Positions 19,013 through 29,352 of a DNA stretch of 64,000 nt are shown here, one piece after another. The position numbers were made by a program, and so were the translations under genes. Numbering within the stretch: position 1 is the stretch's first letter; each line of letters opens with the position of its first letter. The stretch lies in contig CBDBFH010000027.1 in NCBI GenBank assembly GCA_965204775.1, positions 109,954 to 173,953 of the forward strand. Direction: 5' to 3'. The notes under the pieces were generated by a model. That model was not told the DNA's origin and ran no database searches. It saw nothing but the letters and a program-made list of their open reading frames with translations. This stretch comes from CBDBFH01 sp965204775 (lineage in GTDB: Bacteria > Pseudomonadota > Alphaproteobacteria > JAPOUT01 > G958296285).

Positions 19013-21348
19013 TCTTTTTCTGCCGGCATTCGGCTCCGGCGGCCTTTCGCCGGGCCGCGAGGTTTGCCGCCCCCGTTTTGGTCCTTGTCCTGATCGGCGC
19101 TGTTTTTGTTCATGCGCCGGGGCGGGCGCGGGCGCAGGAGGGCGTTGTCGAGGAGATCATCGTGCGCGGCAACCAGCGCATCGAGGCCGAGACCGTCCGC
19201 ACCTATATGCAGCTGAAAGTCGGCGACCCCTACAGCGAATTGCGCGCCGACCTCTCCCTCAAGAGCCTTTACGCCACCGGCCTCTTCTCCGACATCGAGA
19301 TCACCCGCGACGGCGTGCGCCTGATCGTCGCCGTCGAGGAGAATCCGGTGATCAATCTCATCGCCGTCGAGGGCAATGATCAGATCGGCGACGAGGACAT
19401 TCTGGCCGCCATCCCTCTTTCGGTGCGCAGCGTCTACAATCGCGTCCAGGTGCAGGATGCGCTGCAGATCATTTTGCAGCAATACCGGCGGCTGGGGCGC
19501 TTTGCCGCCTCGGTCGAGCCGAAGATCATCCGCCTGACCCAGAACCGCATCAATCTGGTCTTCGAGGTCGACGAGGGGGTGAAGACCGGCATCGCCGGAA
19601 TCCATTTTTTCGGCAACCGCGCCTTCACCGACTCCGAATTGCGCAGCCAGATCGCCACCTCCGTCTCGGCCTGGTGGCGCTTCCTGACCAGCAACGACAC
19701 CTACGACCCCGACCGCCTGCAGGTCGATGTGCAATTGCTGCGGCGGTTTTATGTCCGGCGCGGCTTCGCCGACTTCCGGGTTCTGGCCTCGCGCGCCGAG
19801 CTGGTGCGCGATCGCTCCGGGTTCATCGTCAGTTTCGCCGTCGAGGAGGGGCGGCGCTACCGCTTCGGCGACACCCGCTTCAACATCCGGATCGAGGAGA
19901 TCGACAGAGAACGGCTGACCGCGCTGGTGCGCTATGAGAAGGGCCAGACCTATGACGCCTTCAAGGTCGCCCGCAGCCTGGAGAGCATCAACACCACCGC
20001 CCAGGAGCTGGGCTATGCCTTTGTCTCCGTCGAGCCGCGCCTCGAGCGCGACCGCGAACAGGGCGTCGTCAATATCGTCTGGGAGATCGGCGAAGGCGCG
20101 CGCTCCTATGTCGAGGCGGTCGCGATCTCCGGCAACACCATCACGCAGGACCGCGTCATCCGCCGCCAGATCAAAATCGCCGAGGGGGATGTCTTCAACC
20201 GCGTCCTGCTGGCCAAATCCGAGCGCAATCTGCGCGCTCTGGGATTCTTCGAGGGCGTCTCGATCACCCCCCGCCGGGGATCGGCCCCGGACCGGGTGGT
20301 GCTCGATACGGCCCTCACCGAACGCCCGACCGGCGAGATCACTTTGGGGCTGGGCTTTTCGTCGGCGGACGGCTTTCTGGGCGAATTTGCGCTCCGCCAG
20401 AACAATTTTCTGGGCCGGGGGCAGACCATCGGGGTCGAACTGGCCTACAGCACCCAGCGCCGGGTGATCGACCTGAGTTTCATCGAGCCGTTCTTCCTCG
20501 ATCGCGACCTGCGGCTGGGCGGGGATGTGTTCTACCTGACCAACGACTTCCAGAACGTCAGCGGCTATGACCGGCTCCTTTTCGGGGGGCGGGCCTCGCT
20601 GGACTTCCCGGTCGGCGAGGATGCGCGCCTGCGAATCAGTTATGGAATCGAGCAGGAGGATATTTTCGATATTGCTCCCAATGCCTCGCAGCTGGTGCGC
20701 GACGCGGCGGGCGAGGTCACCCGCTCGATCCTCGGCTACCGATACCTCCTCGACCGCCGCGACGACGTCCGAAACCCTCGCGACGGCTGGCTGTTTCTGT
20801 TTGAGCAGGATATCGCCGGCCTCGCCATCGGCGATATCCGCTATGTCAGCACGCAGAGCCAGTTCCGCTACTACATTCCCATCGCCGAAACCGCCTCGAG
20901 CTCCTATATCGGGGCGCTGCGCCTGGCCGGGGGCTATGTGACCGCCTGGGGCGGGGAGAGGCTGCGGATCAGCGACCATTTCACGGTCGGGGGAACCAAT
21001 TTCCGGGGCTTCCGGCTGGGGGGGGCCGGGTCGCGCGACCTCGTTTCGGGCAATGCCCTGGGGGCCAATTCCTATCTGGTCCTGACCTCGGAGCTGCGGG
21101 TGGTCAGCGAGCTGTTCCTCCAATTCGGCCTGACCCCGATTTTTTTCGTGGAAAGCGGCTTCGCCGGAGGGTATGACGGAGCCGGAGCGAATATCGCCGA
21201 GGAGCGGGCCTTCCGCATCAGCGCCGGGATCAGCCTGTATTGGGACTCTCCCATCGGGCCGATTCGGCTTGACTTTTCTGATGTGTTAATCAGGGAGCCA
21301 CATGATCGGACGGAGACGTTCCGTTTGCGGGCCGGCTTACCTTTCTAG
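19009..21348 (+). CDS. bamA: Outer membrane protein assembly factor BamA
   Basis: 779 aa. Residues 1-43 are a signal peptide (ending ARAQ). About five POTRA repeats follow (first: EEIIVRGNQRIEAETVRTY), then a C-terminal 16-strand barrel ending in FRLRAGLPF with the terminal Phe typical of barrel proteins. NHFTVGGTNFRGF-like sequence (HFTVGGTNFRGFRLGG) matches the conserved L6 VRGF region. It starts with TTG inside the rseP stop (TTGA), an unusual but consistent overlap. Confidence 0.95.
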   Translation: MIFFCRHSAPAAFRRAARFAAPVLVLVLIGAVFVHAPGRARAQEGVVEEIIVRGNQRIEAETVRTYMQLKVGDPYSELRADLSLKSLYATGLFSDIEITRDGVRLIVAVEENPVINLIAVEGNDQIGDEDILAAIPLSVRSVYNRVQVQDALQIILQQYRRLGRFAASVEPKIIRLTQNRINLVFEVDEGVKTGIAGIHFFGNRAFTDSELRSQIATSVSAWWRFLTSNDTYDPDRLQVDVQLLRRFYVRRGFADFRVLASRAELVRDRSGFIVSFAVEEGRRYRFGDTRFNIRIEEIDRERLTALVRYEKGQTYDAFKVARSLESINTTAQELGYAFVSVEPRLERDREQGVVNIVWEIGEGARSYVEAVAISGNTITQDRVIRRQIKIAEGDVFNRVLLAKSERNLRALGFFEGVSITPRRGSAPDRVVLDTALTERPTGEITLGLGFSSADGFLGEFALRQNNFLGRGQTIGVELAYSTQRRVIDLSFIEPFFLDRDLRLGGDVFYLTNDFQNVSGYDRLLFGGRASLDFPVGEDARLRISYGIEQEDIFDIAPNASQLVRDAAGEVTRSILGYRYLLDRRDDVRNPRDGWLFLFEQDIAGLAIGDIRYVSTQSQFRYYIPIAETASSSYIGALRLAGGYVTAWGGERLRISDHFTVGGTNFRGFRLGGAGSRDLVSGNALGANSYLVLTSELRVVSELFLQFGLTPIFFVESGFAGGYDGAGANIAEERAFRISAGISLYWDSPIGPIRLDFSDVLIREPHDRTETFRLRAGLPF

Positions 21349-21375
21349 GCCCGCCAGAAGTGGAGGAGTTAAGTT

Positions 21376-21954
21376 ATGCATGAATCCGTTTCCCTCACCC
21401 GTTGCGCCGCAGGGATAATCTGCGCCGCCATGATCGCTTTGGCGGCAGGTCCGGCGCTGGCCGGAGGCGTGATGTATGTCAATGTGGATCAGGTGATCCG
21501 CGACTCGAAGGCCGGGCAGGCCCTGGCCCGCCAGGCCAGAGAGAAGAAAGAGAGCATCGAAGCCAGCCTCGCCGGAACCCGCGAGGGTCTGGAGGAGGAG
21601 CGCGACTCGCTGGCCGAGCAAAGAAGCCTCCTGTCCGAGCAGGCCTTCCGCACGAAGGAGACGACATTTCAGGGCAAAGTTCAGAACTTCCAGCGCACGG
21701 TTGTCGAAGAGAACCGGGTCATGCAGGCGGCGGTTCAGGAGACGATGTCGGCGATCGACGCGGTTCTGGCGCGCATTCTCAAAGAGATACTGGAGTCGCG
21801 GGAGCTGGACATGATCGTCTCGCGGGGCGCGATCCTGACCGCAAATCCGGACCACGACCTCACCTCCGAGGTCATCGCCCGCCTCGACCGCCGCCTGCCG
21901 GAGATCAAGGTGGATTTCTCAAAGGCGGCGGAAACAGGGGAGACGGCGCGCTAG
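21376..21954 (+). CDS. skp: Periplasmic OmpH/Skp-family chaperone
   Basis: 192 aa. A signal peptide cut after ALA (residue 29) leads into a mature protein that starts GGVMYVNVDQVI, a typical Skp opening. Residues about 45-140 are highly charged and helical, as in the tentacles that hold unfolded outer-membrane proteins. Position between bamA and lpxD is the usual one and fits the role in outer membrane biogenesis. GGAGG lies 8 nt before the ATG. Confidence 0.92.
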   Translation: MHESVSLTRCAAGIICAAMIALAAGPALAGGVMYVNVDQVIRDSKAGQALARQAREKKESIEASLAGTREGLEEERDSLAEQRSLLSEQAFRTKETTFQGKVQNFQRTVVEENRVMQAAVQETMSAIDAVLARILKEILESRELDMIVSRGAILTANPDHDLTSEVIARLDRRLPEIKVDFSKAAETGETAR

Positions 21955-21988
21955 GCTTCCCGGCAAACGCAAGGGGGCATGCGGGAGG

Positions 21989-23041
21989 GTGCCGGCCTCG
22001 TTCCACAGGCGCGCAGGGCCGTTTGCACTCAAGGAGTTGGCGGCGCTGGCGGGCGCGGTGCTGGCGCGGGCCGAGGACGGAAAAAAGATGATCCAGGACA
22101 TCGCCCCCCTCTCGACGGCGGGTCCGGAGGATCTGACTTTTCTGTCCGGGGGGCGCTACCGGGAGGCCTTCACCCGTACGCGTGCCGGAGCCTGCCTGAC
22201 CGAGGAGAATTGCAGGGAGCCGGGGCCGCAAGGCACGAGCCTCCTCCGTTGCGCCGATCCCGCCGCCGCCTATGCCCGGGTCGCCAAAGCTTTCTACCCG
22301 GACGCCGCCCGCCCTCAGGGAGTCTGGCAGGCGAGCGGCGTCGCGCCGGGCGCGCATATTCATCCCTCCGCCCGGCTGGAGGAGGGCGTCGCAGTCGAGC
22401 CGGGCGCGGTCGTCGGGCCGCGCGCCGGAATCGGCGCAGGCACGATCATCGCCGCGCAGGCCGTGATCGGCCCGGATGTGAAGATCGGGCGCGAATGCGT
22501 CATCGGCCCGCATGTTGCGATAATCCACAGCCTGCTGGGCGACCGCGTCTTCGTCCATGGCGGAGCGCAGCTGGGGCATGACGGCTTCGGCTATTTCACC
22601 GAGGCCGGCGCAATCGCCAAGGTTCCCCAGACGGGCCGCCTGATTGTCCAAAACGACGTCGAGATCGGAGCCAACACCGCCATCGACCGCGGAACCAATC
22701 AGGACACCATCATCGGCGAAGGCAGCAAGATCGACAATCTCGTGCAGATCGGGCACAATGTCCGGATCGGGCGCAATTGCTTTCTGGCCGCTCATGTCGG
22801 GATTTCGGGCAGCTGCGTGATCGGGGACGGCGCCGCGCTGGGCGGCAAGGCTGGCGTGATCGGGCATGTGCATATCGGCGCGGGGGCGCAGGTGGCGGCG
22901 CGCAGCGGTGTGACCAAGGACCTGCCCCCCGGCGGCGTCTATGGCGGGTTTCCGGCCATGCCGGTAAAGGTTTGGAAGGAAAAAGAGGCGGCGTTGCGGC
23001 ATCTTGCGAAGGCGCGCAGGCAGGGAGCGAAGGGAAAATGA
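21989..23041 (+). CDS. lpxD: UDP-3-O-(3-hydroxyacyl)glucosamine N-acyltransferase
   Basis: 350 aa lipid A enzyme adding the N-linked acyl chain. After an N-terminal uridine-binding domain comes a left-handed beta-helix of hexapeptide repeats (IGAGTIIAAQAVIGPDVKIG). The catalytic His lies in QLGHDGFGYF. The GTG start at 21989 is the only start upstream of the conserved PFALKELA segment. It ends in an ATGA overlap with fabZ. Confidence 0.95.
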   Translation: MPASFHRRAGPFALKELAALAGAVLARAEDGKKMIQDIAPLSTAGPEDLTFLSGGRYREAFTRTRAGACLTEENCREPGPQGTSLLRCADPAAAYARVAKAFYPDAARPQGVWQASGVAPGAHIHPSARLEEGVAVEPGAVVGPRAGIGAGTIIAAQAVIGPDVKIGRECVIGPHVAIIHSLLGDRVFVHGGAQLGHDGFGYFTEAGAIAKVPQTGRLIVQNDVEIGANTAIDRGTNQDTIIGEGSKIDNLVQIGHNVRIGRNCFLAAHVGISGSCVIGDGAALGGKAGVIGHVHIGAGAQVAARSGVTKDLPPGGVYGGFPAMPVKVWKEKEAALRHLAKARRQGAKGK

Positions 23042-23535
23042 TCGAAGCCCGGGCGCAGGCGGAAAAACAGATCAGGCGCGAAATCGGCCTCAATAAGATC
23101 AAGCGGATTCTGCCCCACCGCTATCCGATGCTGATGCTCGACAAGGTAATCCAGATCGGCGCGGAGCCGCGCGGGATCGGGATCAAGAATGTGACGATCA
23201 ATGAGATTTTTTTTCAGGGCCATTTCCCCGATCATCCGATCATGCCGGGGGTTTTAATTATCGAGTCGATGGCCCAGACGGCGGTGGTGCTGTGGGCGGC
23301 CAGTTTGGGGTCCGCTGCAGGCGACCTGCCCTATTTCACGACGATTGACAAGGCGCGCTTCCGCCATCCGGTCGAGCCGGGGGATGTGCTGGAACTGCAT
23401 GTGAGCCTGTCCCGGCGCTTTGGCGAAAAGATATGGAAGTTTTCCGGTGAGGCGCAGGTCGGGGGCCGGGTGGTCGCCGGGGCCGATATTTCCGCCGCCC
23501 GCATCACCGGGGCGAATGGCGCGGAGAAAAAATGA
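23038..23535 (+). CDS. fabZ: 3-hydroxyacyl-ACP dehydratase FabZ
   Basis: 165 aa hot-dog-fold enzyme of fatty acid elongation. KRILPHRYPMLMLDKV and the active-site FFQGHFPDHPIMPGVLIIE are clear. FabZ competes with LpxA for the same 3-hydroxyacyl-ACP pool, and the genes are adjacent. The ATG overlaps the lpxD stop and the 3' end overlaps lpxA. Confidence 0.96.
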   Translation: MIEARAQAEKQIRREIGLNKIKRILPHRYPMLMLDKVIQIGAEPRGIGIKNVTINEIFFQGHFPDHPIMPGVLIIESMAQTAVVLWAASLGSAAGDLPYFTTIDKARFRHPVEPGDVLELHVSLSRRFGEKIWKFSGEAQVGGRVVAGADISAARITGANGAEKK

Positions 23536-24329
23536 GCGCCCGGATTCATCCGACCTCCATCGTTTCGCCCGAAGCGGAAATTGCACAGGACGTCGAGATC
23601 GGCCCGTGGTGCGTGATCGAGGGGCCGGTCAAATTGGGGCCGGGGGTGAAGATTTTCTCCCATGCCGCGCTGGCCGGGCGTACGCAGATCGGCGCGCAAT
23701 GCCGGATTTATCCCTTTGCCTCGCTGGGCCATGCGCCGCAGATATTTCCACCGATGGAAGGGAAGGGCGCGTTGGTCGTCGGCCCCCGCACGATCATCCG
23801 CGAATATGTGACCATGAACCCGGCGGCGCAGGAAACAGGCCGGACCCATGTCGGCGAAGGCTGTATGTTCATGGCCTCCAGCCATGTCGCGCATGACTGC
23901 TTCGTCGGCGACCATGCGGTTTTCGCCAATCATGCGACCCTGGCCGGGCACTGCCGGATCGAGGATTATGCGATCCTTAGCGGCGGGGTGATGTGCCAGC
24001 AGCATGTCCGGGTCGGAGCCCATGCTTTTGTCGGGGGGATGGGCGGGGTGACCCATGATGTGCCGCCGTTTCTCTATGCTTGGGGGATTCCGGCGCGGCT
24101 GGCCGGGGTTAATGCGGTGGGCCTGAAGCGGCGCGGGTTTTCCCGCGAGCGGATTCACGCCCTGCGCGCCGCCTATCAGGACCTGTTTGAAAATGGCTCT
24201 CCGGCGGGGCGGGCCGCGCAGGTCGAGCGCCGCTTCGCGGGAAATGAAGATGTGCGCCAACTGGCCGGCTTCATACGGCAGAGCGAAAGGCCGGTCGCCC
24301 CGGCGCGCCGGCGCGCCGGCGGCGGATGA
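23532..24329 (+). CDS. lpxA: UDP-N-acetylglucosamine O-acyltransferase
   Basis: 265 aa, first lipid A enzyme. The hexapeptide beta-helix begins IHPTSIVSPEAEIAQDVEIGP; the catalytic His is in SSHVAHDCFVGD. The C-terminal helical part follows VNAVGLKRRGFS. It overlaps fabZ upstream and lpxI downstream by 4 nt each. Confidence 0.96.
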   Translation: MSARIHPTSIVSPEAEIAQDVEIGPWCVIEGPVKLGPGVKIFSHAALAGRTQIGAQCRIYPFASLGHAPQIFPPMEGKGALVVGPRTIIREYVTMNPAAQETGRTHVGEGCMFMASSHVAHDCFVGDHAVFANHATLAGHCRIEDYAILSGGVMCQQHVRVGAHAFVGGMGGVTHDVPPFLYAWGIPARLAGVNAVGLKRRGFSRERIHALRAAYQDLFENGSPAGRAAQVERRFAGNEDVRQLAGFIRQSERPVAPARRRAGGG

Positions 24330-25210
24330 CGCCCGCCCGCTCCGAAAAGCTTGGCGTCATTGCCGGCGGCGGGAATATTCCGCCGGCGGTGGTGCGGGCG
24401 GCGCAGGCCGCGGGCCGCGAGGTTTTCGTGGTTGCGCTGGAAGGCGAGGCCTCTCCGGAAAGCGCCGCGCTGGCCGCCTGCCGCCTGCCTCTGACCGAAA
24501 TCGCCGCAATTATTCGCGTTCTCAAAGAGCAGCAGTGCCGGGAGGTTGTCATCATTGGCGGGGTCGCCCGGCCCGGCCTGTCCGGCTTTGCGCCGCCCGC
24601 GACACCGCCGGCGCTGATCGAGCGGGCGCTGGCCCTGGCCCGCGACAGGGGGGCGGGCGACGATGTGCTTCTCTCTTCGCTCATCGCCTATCTGGAGGAG
24701 GTGGAGGGCTTTCAGATCACCGGGGCCGATGAGGCCAGTCCGGCCCTGCGCGCCGGGGCGGGCCTGCTCGCCGGACCGCCGCCGGAAAAGGCGCACCGGC
24801 GCGATATTGAACACGGATTGCGCATTGTCCGGCAATTGGGGGCGCTGGATATTGGGCAGGCGGTGGTCGTCTGCCGCGGGCTGGTTCTGGGCGTCGAGGC
24901 GGTCGAGGGGACGGCGGCGCTGCTGGAGCGGGTCGCCCGCCTGCCCGCCGCCTTGCGCGGAACCGGCTATAAGCGCGCCGGGGTTCTGATCAAAGCGCCC
25001 CGGCCCGGACAGGATCTGCGCGTTGATATGCCCGCCATCGGCCCGGATACGATTGCCGCCGCTGTAGCCGCCGGGCTGGCCGGGGTGGCGGCTGTCGCGG
25101 GCGGCGTCCTGCTCTGCGAGCGCGAGGAGATGCGCCGCAAGGCCGAAGCACAGAGCGTCTTTATTGAGATTCTTCCCTGGGAACGCTCCGGCGAAGCGGG
25201 GTCCGGGTGA
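24326..25210 (+). CDS. lpxI: UDP-2,3-diacylglucosamine diphosphatase LpxI
   Basis: 294 aa. This is the alphaproteobacterial replacement for LpxH, making lipid X from UDP-diacylglucosamine. It opens LGVIAGGGNIPPAVV, and the catalytic domain shows the family block DMPAIGPDTI with GVLIKAPRPGQD just before it. It overlaps both neighbours by 4 nt, completing lpxD-fabZ-lpxA-lpxI-lpxB. Confidence 0.94.
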   Translation: MTPARSEKLGVIAGGGNIPPAVVRAAQAAGREVFVVALEGEASPESAALAACRLPLTEIAAIIRVLKEQQCREVVIIGGVARPGLSGFAPPATPPALIERALALARDRGAGDDVLLSSLIAYLEEVEGFQITGADEASPALRAGAGLLAGPPPEKAHRRDIEHGLRIVRQLGALDIGQAVVVCRGLVLGVEAVEGTAALLERVARLPAALRGTGYKRAGVLIKAPRPGQDLRVDMPAIGPDTIAAAVAAGLAGVAAVAGGVLLCEREEMRRKAEAQSVFIEILPWERSGEAGSG

Positions 25211-26355
25211 GGCACATCATGCTCCTCGCCGGAGAGGCGTCCGGCGACCGGCTGGGCGCAGAGTTAATCGCGGCCCTGAAGGAGAAGGGCGGGGCGCGCG
25301 GGTTTCGCTTTTCCGGGATCGGCGGCGAGCTGATGATCGGGCAGGGGCTGAAGAGTCTGTTTGCGCTGGAGGAGATTACGACTTTCGGCTTTGCTGAGGC
25401 GCTGCGCCGCCTGCCGCTTCTTCTGAGCCGGATCCGGCAGACGGCGGCGGCGGCTTCGGCGGGGCCTGATCTTCTGGTTCTGATCGACAGCCCGGACTTC
25501 ACCCACCGGGTCGCCCGGCGGGCGCGGCGGGTGCTGCCCGATCTTCCGATTATCAATTATCCGCCTCCGGCGGTCTGGGCCTGGAGGCCGTCGCGGGCGC
25601 GCCGGATGAAGGGGTATATCAGCAAGGCGCTTTCGGTTTTTCCCTTCGAGCCGGATGTGTTCCGCGAACTGGACGGGCCGGACTGCGTTTATGTCGGCCA
25701 TCCGGCGCTGTCCCGCCGGGCGGGGGCGGAGGCGGGGCGGGCGTTTCGCGCCCGGAGCGGGATTGCGCCCGAAGCGCGCCTGCTCCTCGTTGCGCCGGGG
25801 AGCAGGCCGCATGAGATTCGCCGCCTGATCGGGCCTTTCGGTGAGGCGGCGGCGCGGCTGTCCCGCCGCCTGCCCGATCTGCGGGTGGTGCTGCCCGCCG
25901 CCGGGGCGGTTATCGGGCTGATTGAGGCGGCTCTGGCGGACTGGCCGCTGCGCCCGGTTCTGGTCCGCAGCGAGGCCGACAAATATGCCGCGCTGGCCGC
26001 CGCCGATTGCGCGCTGGCGGCTTCCGGCACGATCAATATGGAACTGGCCGCCGCCGGAACGCCTTTTATCTGCGCCTATCGGCTCGGCGCGTTTGAGGGT
26101 TTTATCGCCCGCCGCCTCTTGCGGAAACAGATGATCTGTCAGGTCAATTTCACGCTTGAACGCTTTGAAATTCCTGAATATTTGCAAGGCCGGGCAAATG
26201 GCCCGGAGCTGGCGGAGGCCTGCGCCGGTCTTTTTTCCGGCCCGGCGCGCGAGGCCCAGCTGGCGGCATTGACCGAACTCAACCGGAAACTGGAGGCCGG
26301 ACTCACGACGACGCCTGCGCGCGAGGCGGCGCGGGAAGTTCTGGCGCTGCTGTAA
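25207..26355 (+). CDS. lpxB: Lipid A disaccharide synthase
   Basis: 382 aa GT19 glycosyltransferase joining lipid X and UDP-diacylglucosamine. Motifs: LLAGEASGDRLGAEL, IDSPDFTHRVARRARR, PPPAVWAWRPSRARRMK, VYVGHPA, VAPGSRPHEIRRL and ASGTINMELA. It starts GTG inside the lpxI stop. The TAA is immediately followed by the convergent gltA stop with no gap, so no room remains for a dedicated terminator. Confidence 0.96.
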   Translation: MRHIMLLAGEASGDRLGAELIAALKEKGGARGFRFSGIGGELMIGQGLKSLFALEEITTFGFAEALRRLPLLLSRIRQTAAAASAGPDLLVLIDSPDFTHRVARRARRVLPDLPIINYPPPAVWAWRPSRARRMKGYISKALSVFPFEPDVFRELDGPDCVYVGHPALSRRAGAEAGRAFRARSGIAPEARLLLVAPGSRPHEIRRLIGPFGEAAARLSRRLPDLRVVLPAAGAVIGLIEAALADWPLRPVLVRSEADKYAALAAADCALAASGTINMELAAAGTPFICAYRLGAFEGFIARRLLRKQMICQVNFTLERFEIPEYLQGRANGPELAEACAGLFSGPAREAQLAALTELNRKLEAGLTTTPAREAAREVLALL

Positions 26356-27684
<1,329 letters not shown>

Positions 27685-27702
27685 TCTTTCTGCCCTCTCA
27701 CG

Positions 27703-27724
27703 GGGCGCTTTGCCTTGAGCGCCC
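27703..27724 (-). promoter_or_regulatory. Hairpin in the gltA 5' leader
   Basis: Perfect 7-bp stem GGGCGCT / AGCGCCC with an 8-nt loop, between the candidate promoter and the gltA start, about 18 nt before the ATG. It could affect ribosome access or mRNA stability; no known riboswitch resemblance. Confidence 0.35.
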
Positions 27725-27740
27725 GGCGAACTCGTCCGTC

Positions 27741-27770
27741 AGAATAGCATTTTCCGTGTCAGGCGGTCAA
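27741..27770 (-). promoter_or_regulatory. Candidate gltA promoter
   Basis: Minus strand TTGACC (27765-27770), 18-nt spacer, TATTCT (27741-27746), 56 nt upstream of the gltA ATG. This is the closest match to the sigma-70 consensus in the window. Confidence 0.6.
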
Positions 27771-27811
27771 TCGGCGGCGGCGGGTCGTGTCTTACTTTGT
27801 CCTTTCTCTCC

Positions 27812-27885
27812 CGTCACTCCCGCGCAAGCGGGAGTCCATTCATGCCGTGCCCCGCTTCGCCACTCGTGGCTTCGCGGGAATGACG
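27812..27885. repeat. REP-like nested palindrome
   Basis: Inner palindrome ACTCCCGC-GCAA-GCGGGAGT (27816-27835). The outer arms CGTCACTCCCGCG (27812-27824) and CGCGGGAATGACG (27873-27885) also pair with one mismatch. The same core recurs at 56678. This is the form of the common proteobacterial dispersed extragenic repeats. It lies between the gltX stop and the gltA promoter. Confidence 0.75.
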
Positions 27886-27921
27886 AAAGAATCCGCCAAT
27901 CCGGCTTAATCCCCTGAGACA

Positions 27922-29322
27922 CTACCCGGCGGCGGCATCGCAGATCCGCCCCAAAGACTCCGCACGCCCCAGACTCGCCAGAACATCGAAAATCCCCGGC
28001 GAGACCATCTGCCCGGTCAAGGCCGCGCGCAACGGCTTGGCCATTCGCCCGAAAGCGATCCCCTCCGCCTCGCCGAAGGCCCGCAGCGCCCGCTCAATCT
28101 CCCCGGCGCTCCACTCCTCCAGCCTTTCGAGGCAGGGCAGGGCCTTGCCCAGAATCTCACGCGCCTCCTCCGTCAGCACATCACGCGCCTCCGGGGAGAG
28201 GGCAAGAGGGCGCTCCGATACTAAAAATCTCGAATTTTCAGCAAGTTCCACCAACGTCTTCGCCCTGTCCTTCAATTGCGGCATGGCCTGCTCCAGCCGA
28301 CTCCGAAGCGCGGCAGGCAGGCCGCCCCCCGGCGCAAGACGCGCCTCCGCCTCCCGAACCAGACGGGCCGGATCGGCCTGGCGGATATAATGCCCGTTAA
28401 GATTCTTCATCTTGACCGGATCAAAACGCGCCGGACTCTGCCCGACCGCCTTTAGCGAAAACCATCGGACCGCCTCCGCGTCCGAGAAAATCTCGTCGTC
28501 GCCATGCGCCCAGCCCAGCCGGGCGAGATAATTCCTCATCGCTTCGGGCAGATAGCCTTCCGCCCGGCAGACTTCAAGGCCGGGGGCGTTGTGGCGCTTC
28601 GATAATCTCGACCCGTCCGGCCCGTGAATCAGAGGAATATGCGCGCAAAGCGGCATCGGCCAGTCCAGCGCCGCATAGATCAAACGCCCGCGCAACGCGT
28701 TGGTCAGATGATCGCTCCCCCGGATGATGTGACTCACCCCCATATCGTGATCGTCAACCGTGGCGCAGAGCATATAGGTCGGCGAGCCGTCGGCCCGCAA
28801 CAGGATCATGTCGTCCAGCTGGGAATTGGCGATTACCACCCGGCCCTGAACCAGATCGTCGAGACAGGTCTCGCCGCTCTGCGGAGCCTTGAGGCGTAGC
28901 GCCGGGGCGTGGCCGGCGCGCGCGCCGCCTGCCGGGCGGTCACGGCAGCGCCCGTCATAGCGCGGCGAGCGCCCTTCGGCCCGGGCCTGCCGGCGAATCT
29001 CCTCCAGCTCTTCCGGCGTGCACCAGCAGTGATAGGCATGGCCGGAGTCGAGAAGCAGCTGCGCGGCCTCCCGGTGCCGCTCCCGCCTCTCCGACTGCAC
29101 GACCAGATCGCCGTCCCAGTCCAGACCCAGCCAGCGCAGACCGGAGAGGATTGACTCACGCGCCTCCGGAGTCGAGCGTAGGCGGTCGGTGTCCTCGATT
29201 CTCAACCGGAACCGCCCGCCCTCATGACGGGCGAACAGCCGGTTGAAAAGCGCCGTGCGCGCCCCCCCCAAATGGAGCGGGCCGGTCGGCGAGGGAGCAA
29301 AACGGGTGATGACCGCAGGCAT
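27922..29322 (-). CDS. gltX: Glutamyl-tRNA synthetase
   Basis: 466 aa class I synthetase. The HIGH-type motif is FAPSPTGPLHLGGARTA and the KMSKS-type motif is SRLSKRHN. LRIEDTDRLRS is the glutamate-binding region. I chose ATG 29322, where the family motif begins; the longer open frame reads into comEC on the other strand. Whether it also charges tRNA-Gln, as many alphaproteobacterial GluRS do, cannot be told from sequence alone. The divergent comEC start is only 30 nt away. Confidence 0.95.
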   Translation of the reverse strand: MPAVITRFAPSPTGPLHLGGARTALFNRLFARHEGGRFRLRIEDTDRLRSTPEARESILSGLRWLGLDWDGDLVVQSERRERHREAAQLLLDSGHAYHCWCTPEELEEIRRQARAEGRSPRYDGRCRDRPAGGARAGHAPALRLKAPQSGETCLDDLVQGRVVIANSQLDDMILLRADGSPTYMLCATVDDHDMGVSHIIRGSDHLTNALRGRLIYAALDWPMPLCAHIPLIHGPDGSRLSKRHNAPGLEVCRAEGYLPEAMRNYLARLGWAHGDDEIFSDAEAVRWFSLKAVGQSPARFDPVKMKNLNGHYIRQADPARLVREAEARLAPGGGLPAALRSRLEQAMPQLKDRAKTLVELAENSRFLVSERPLALSPEARDVLTEEAREILGKALPCLERLEEWSAGEIERALRAFGEAEGIAFGRMAKPLRAALTGQMVSPGIFDVLASLGRAESLGRICDAAAG

Positions 29323-29352
29323 GAAGACGATCCCGCAAAGGCGCGCGCAGCC

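Noticed and set aside
18901..21123. 740-codon open frame antisense to bamA
   Set aside because: Shadow of the bamA codon pattern.
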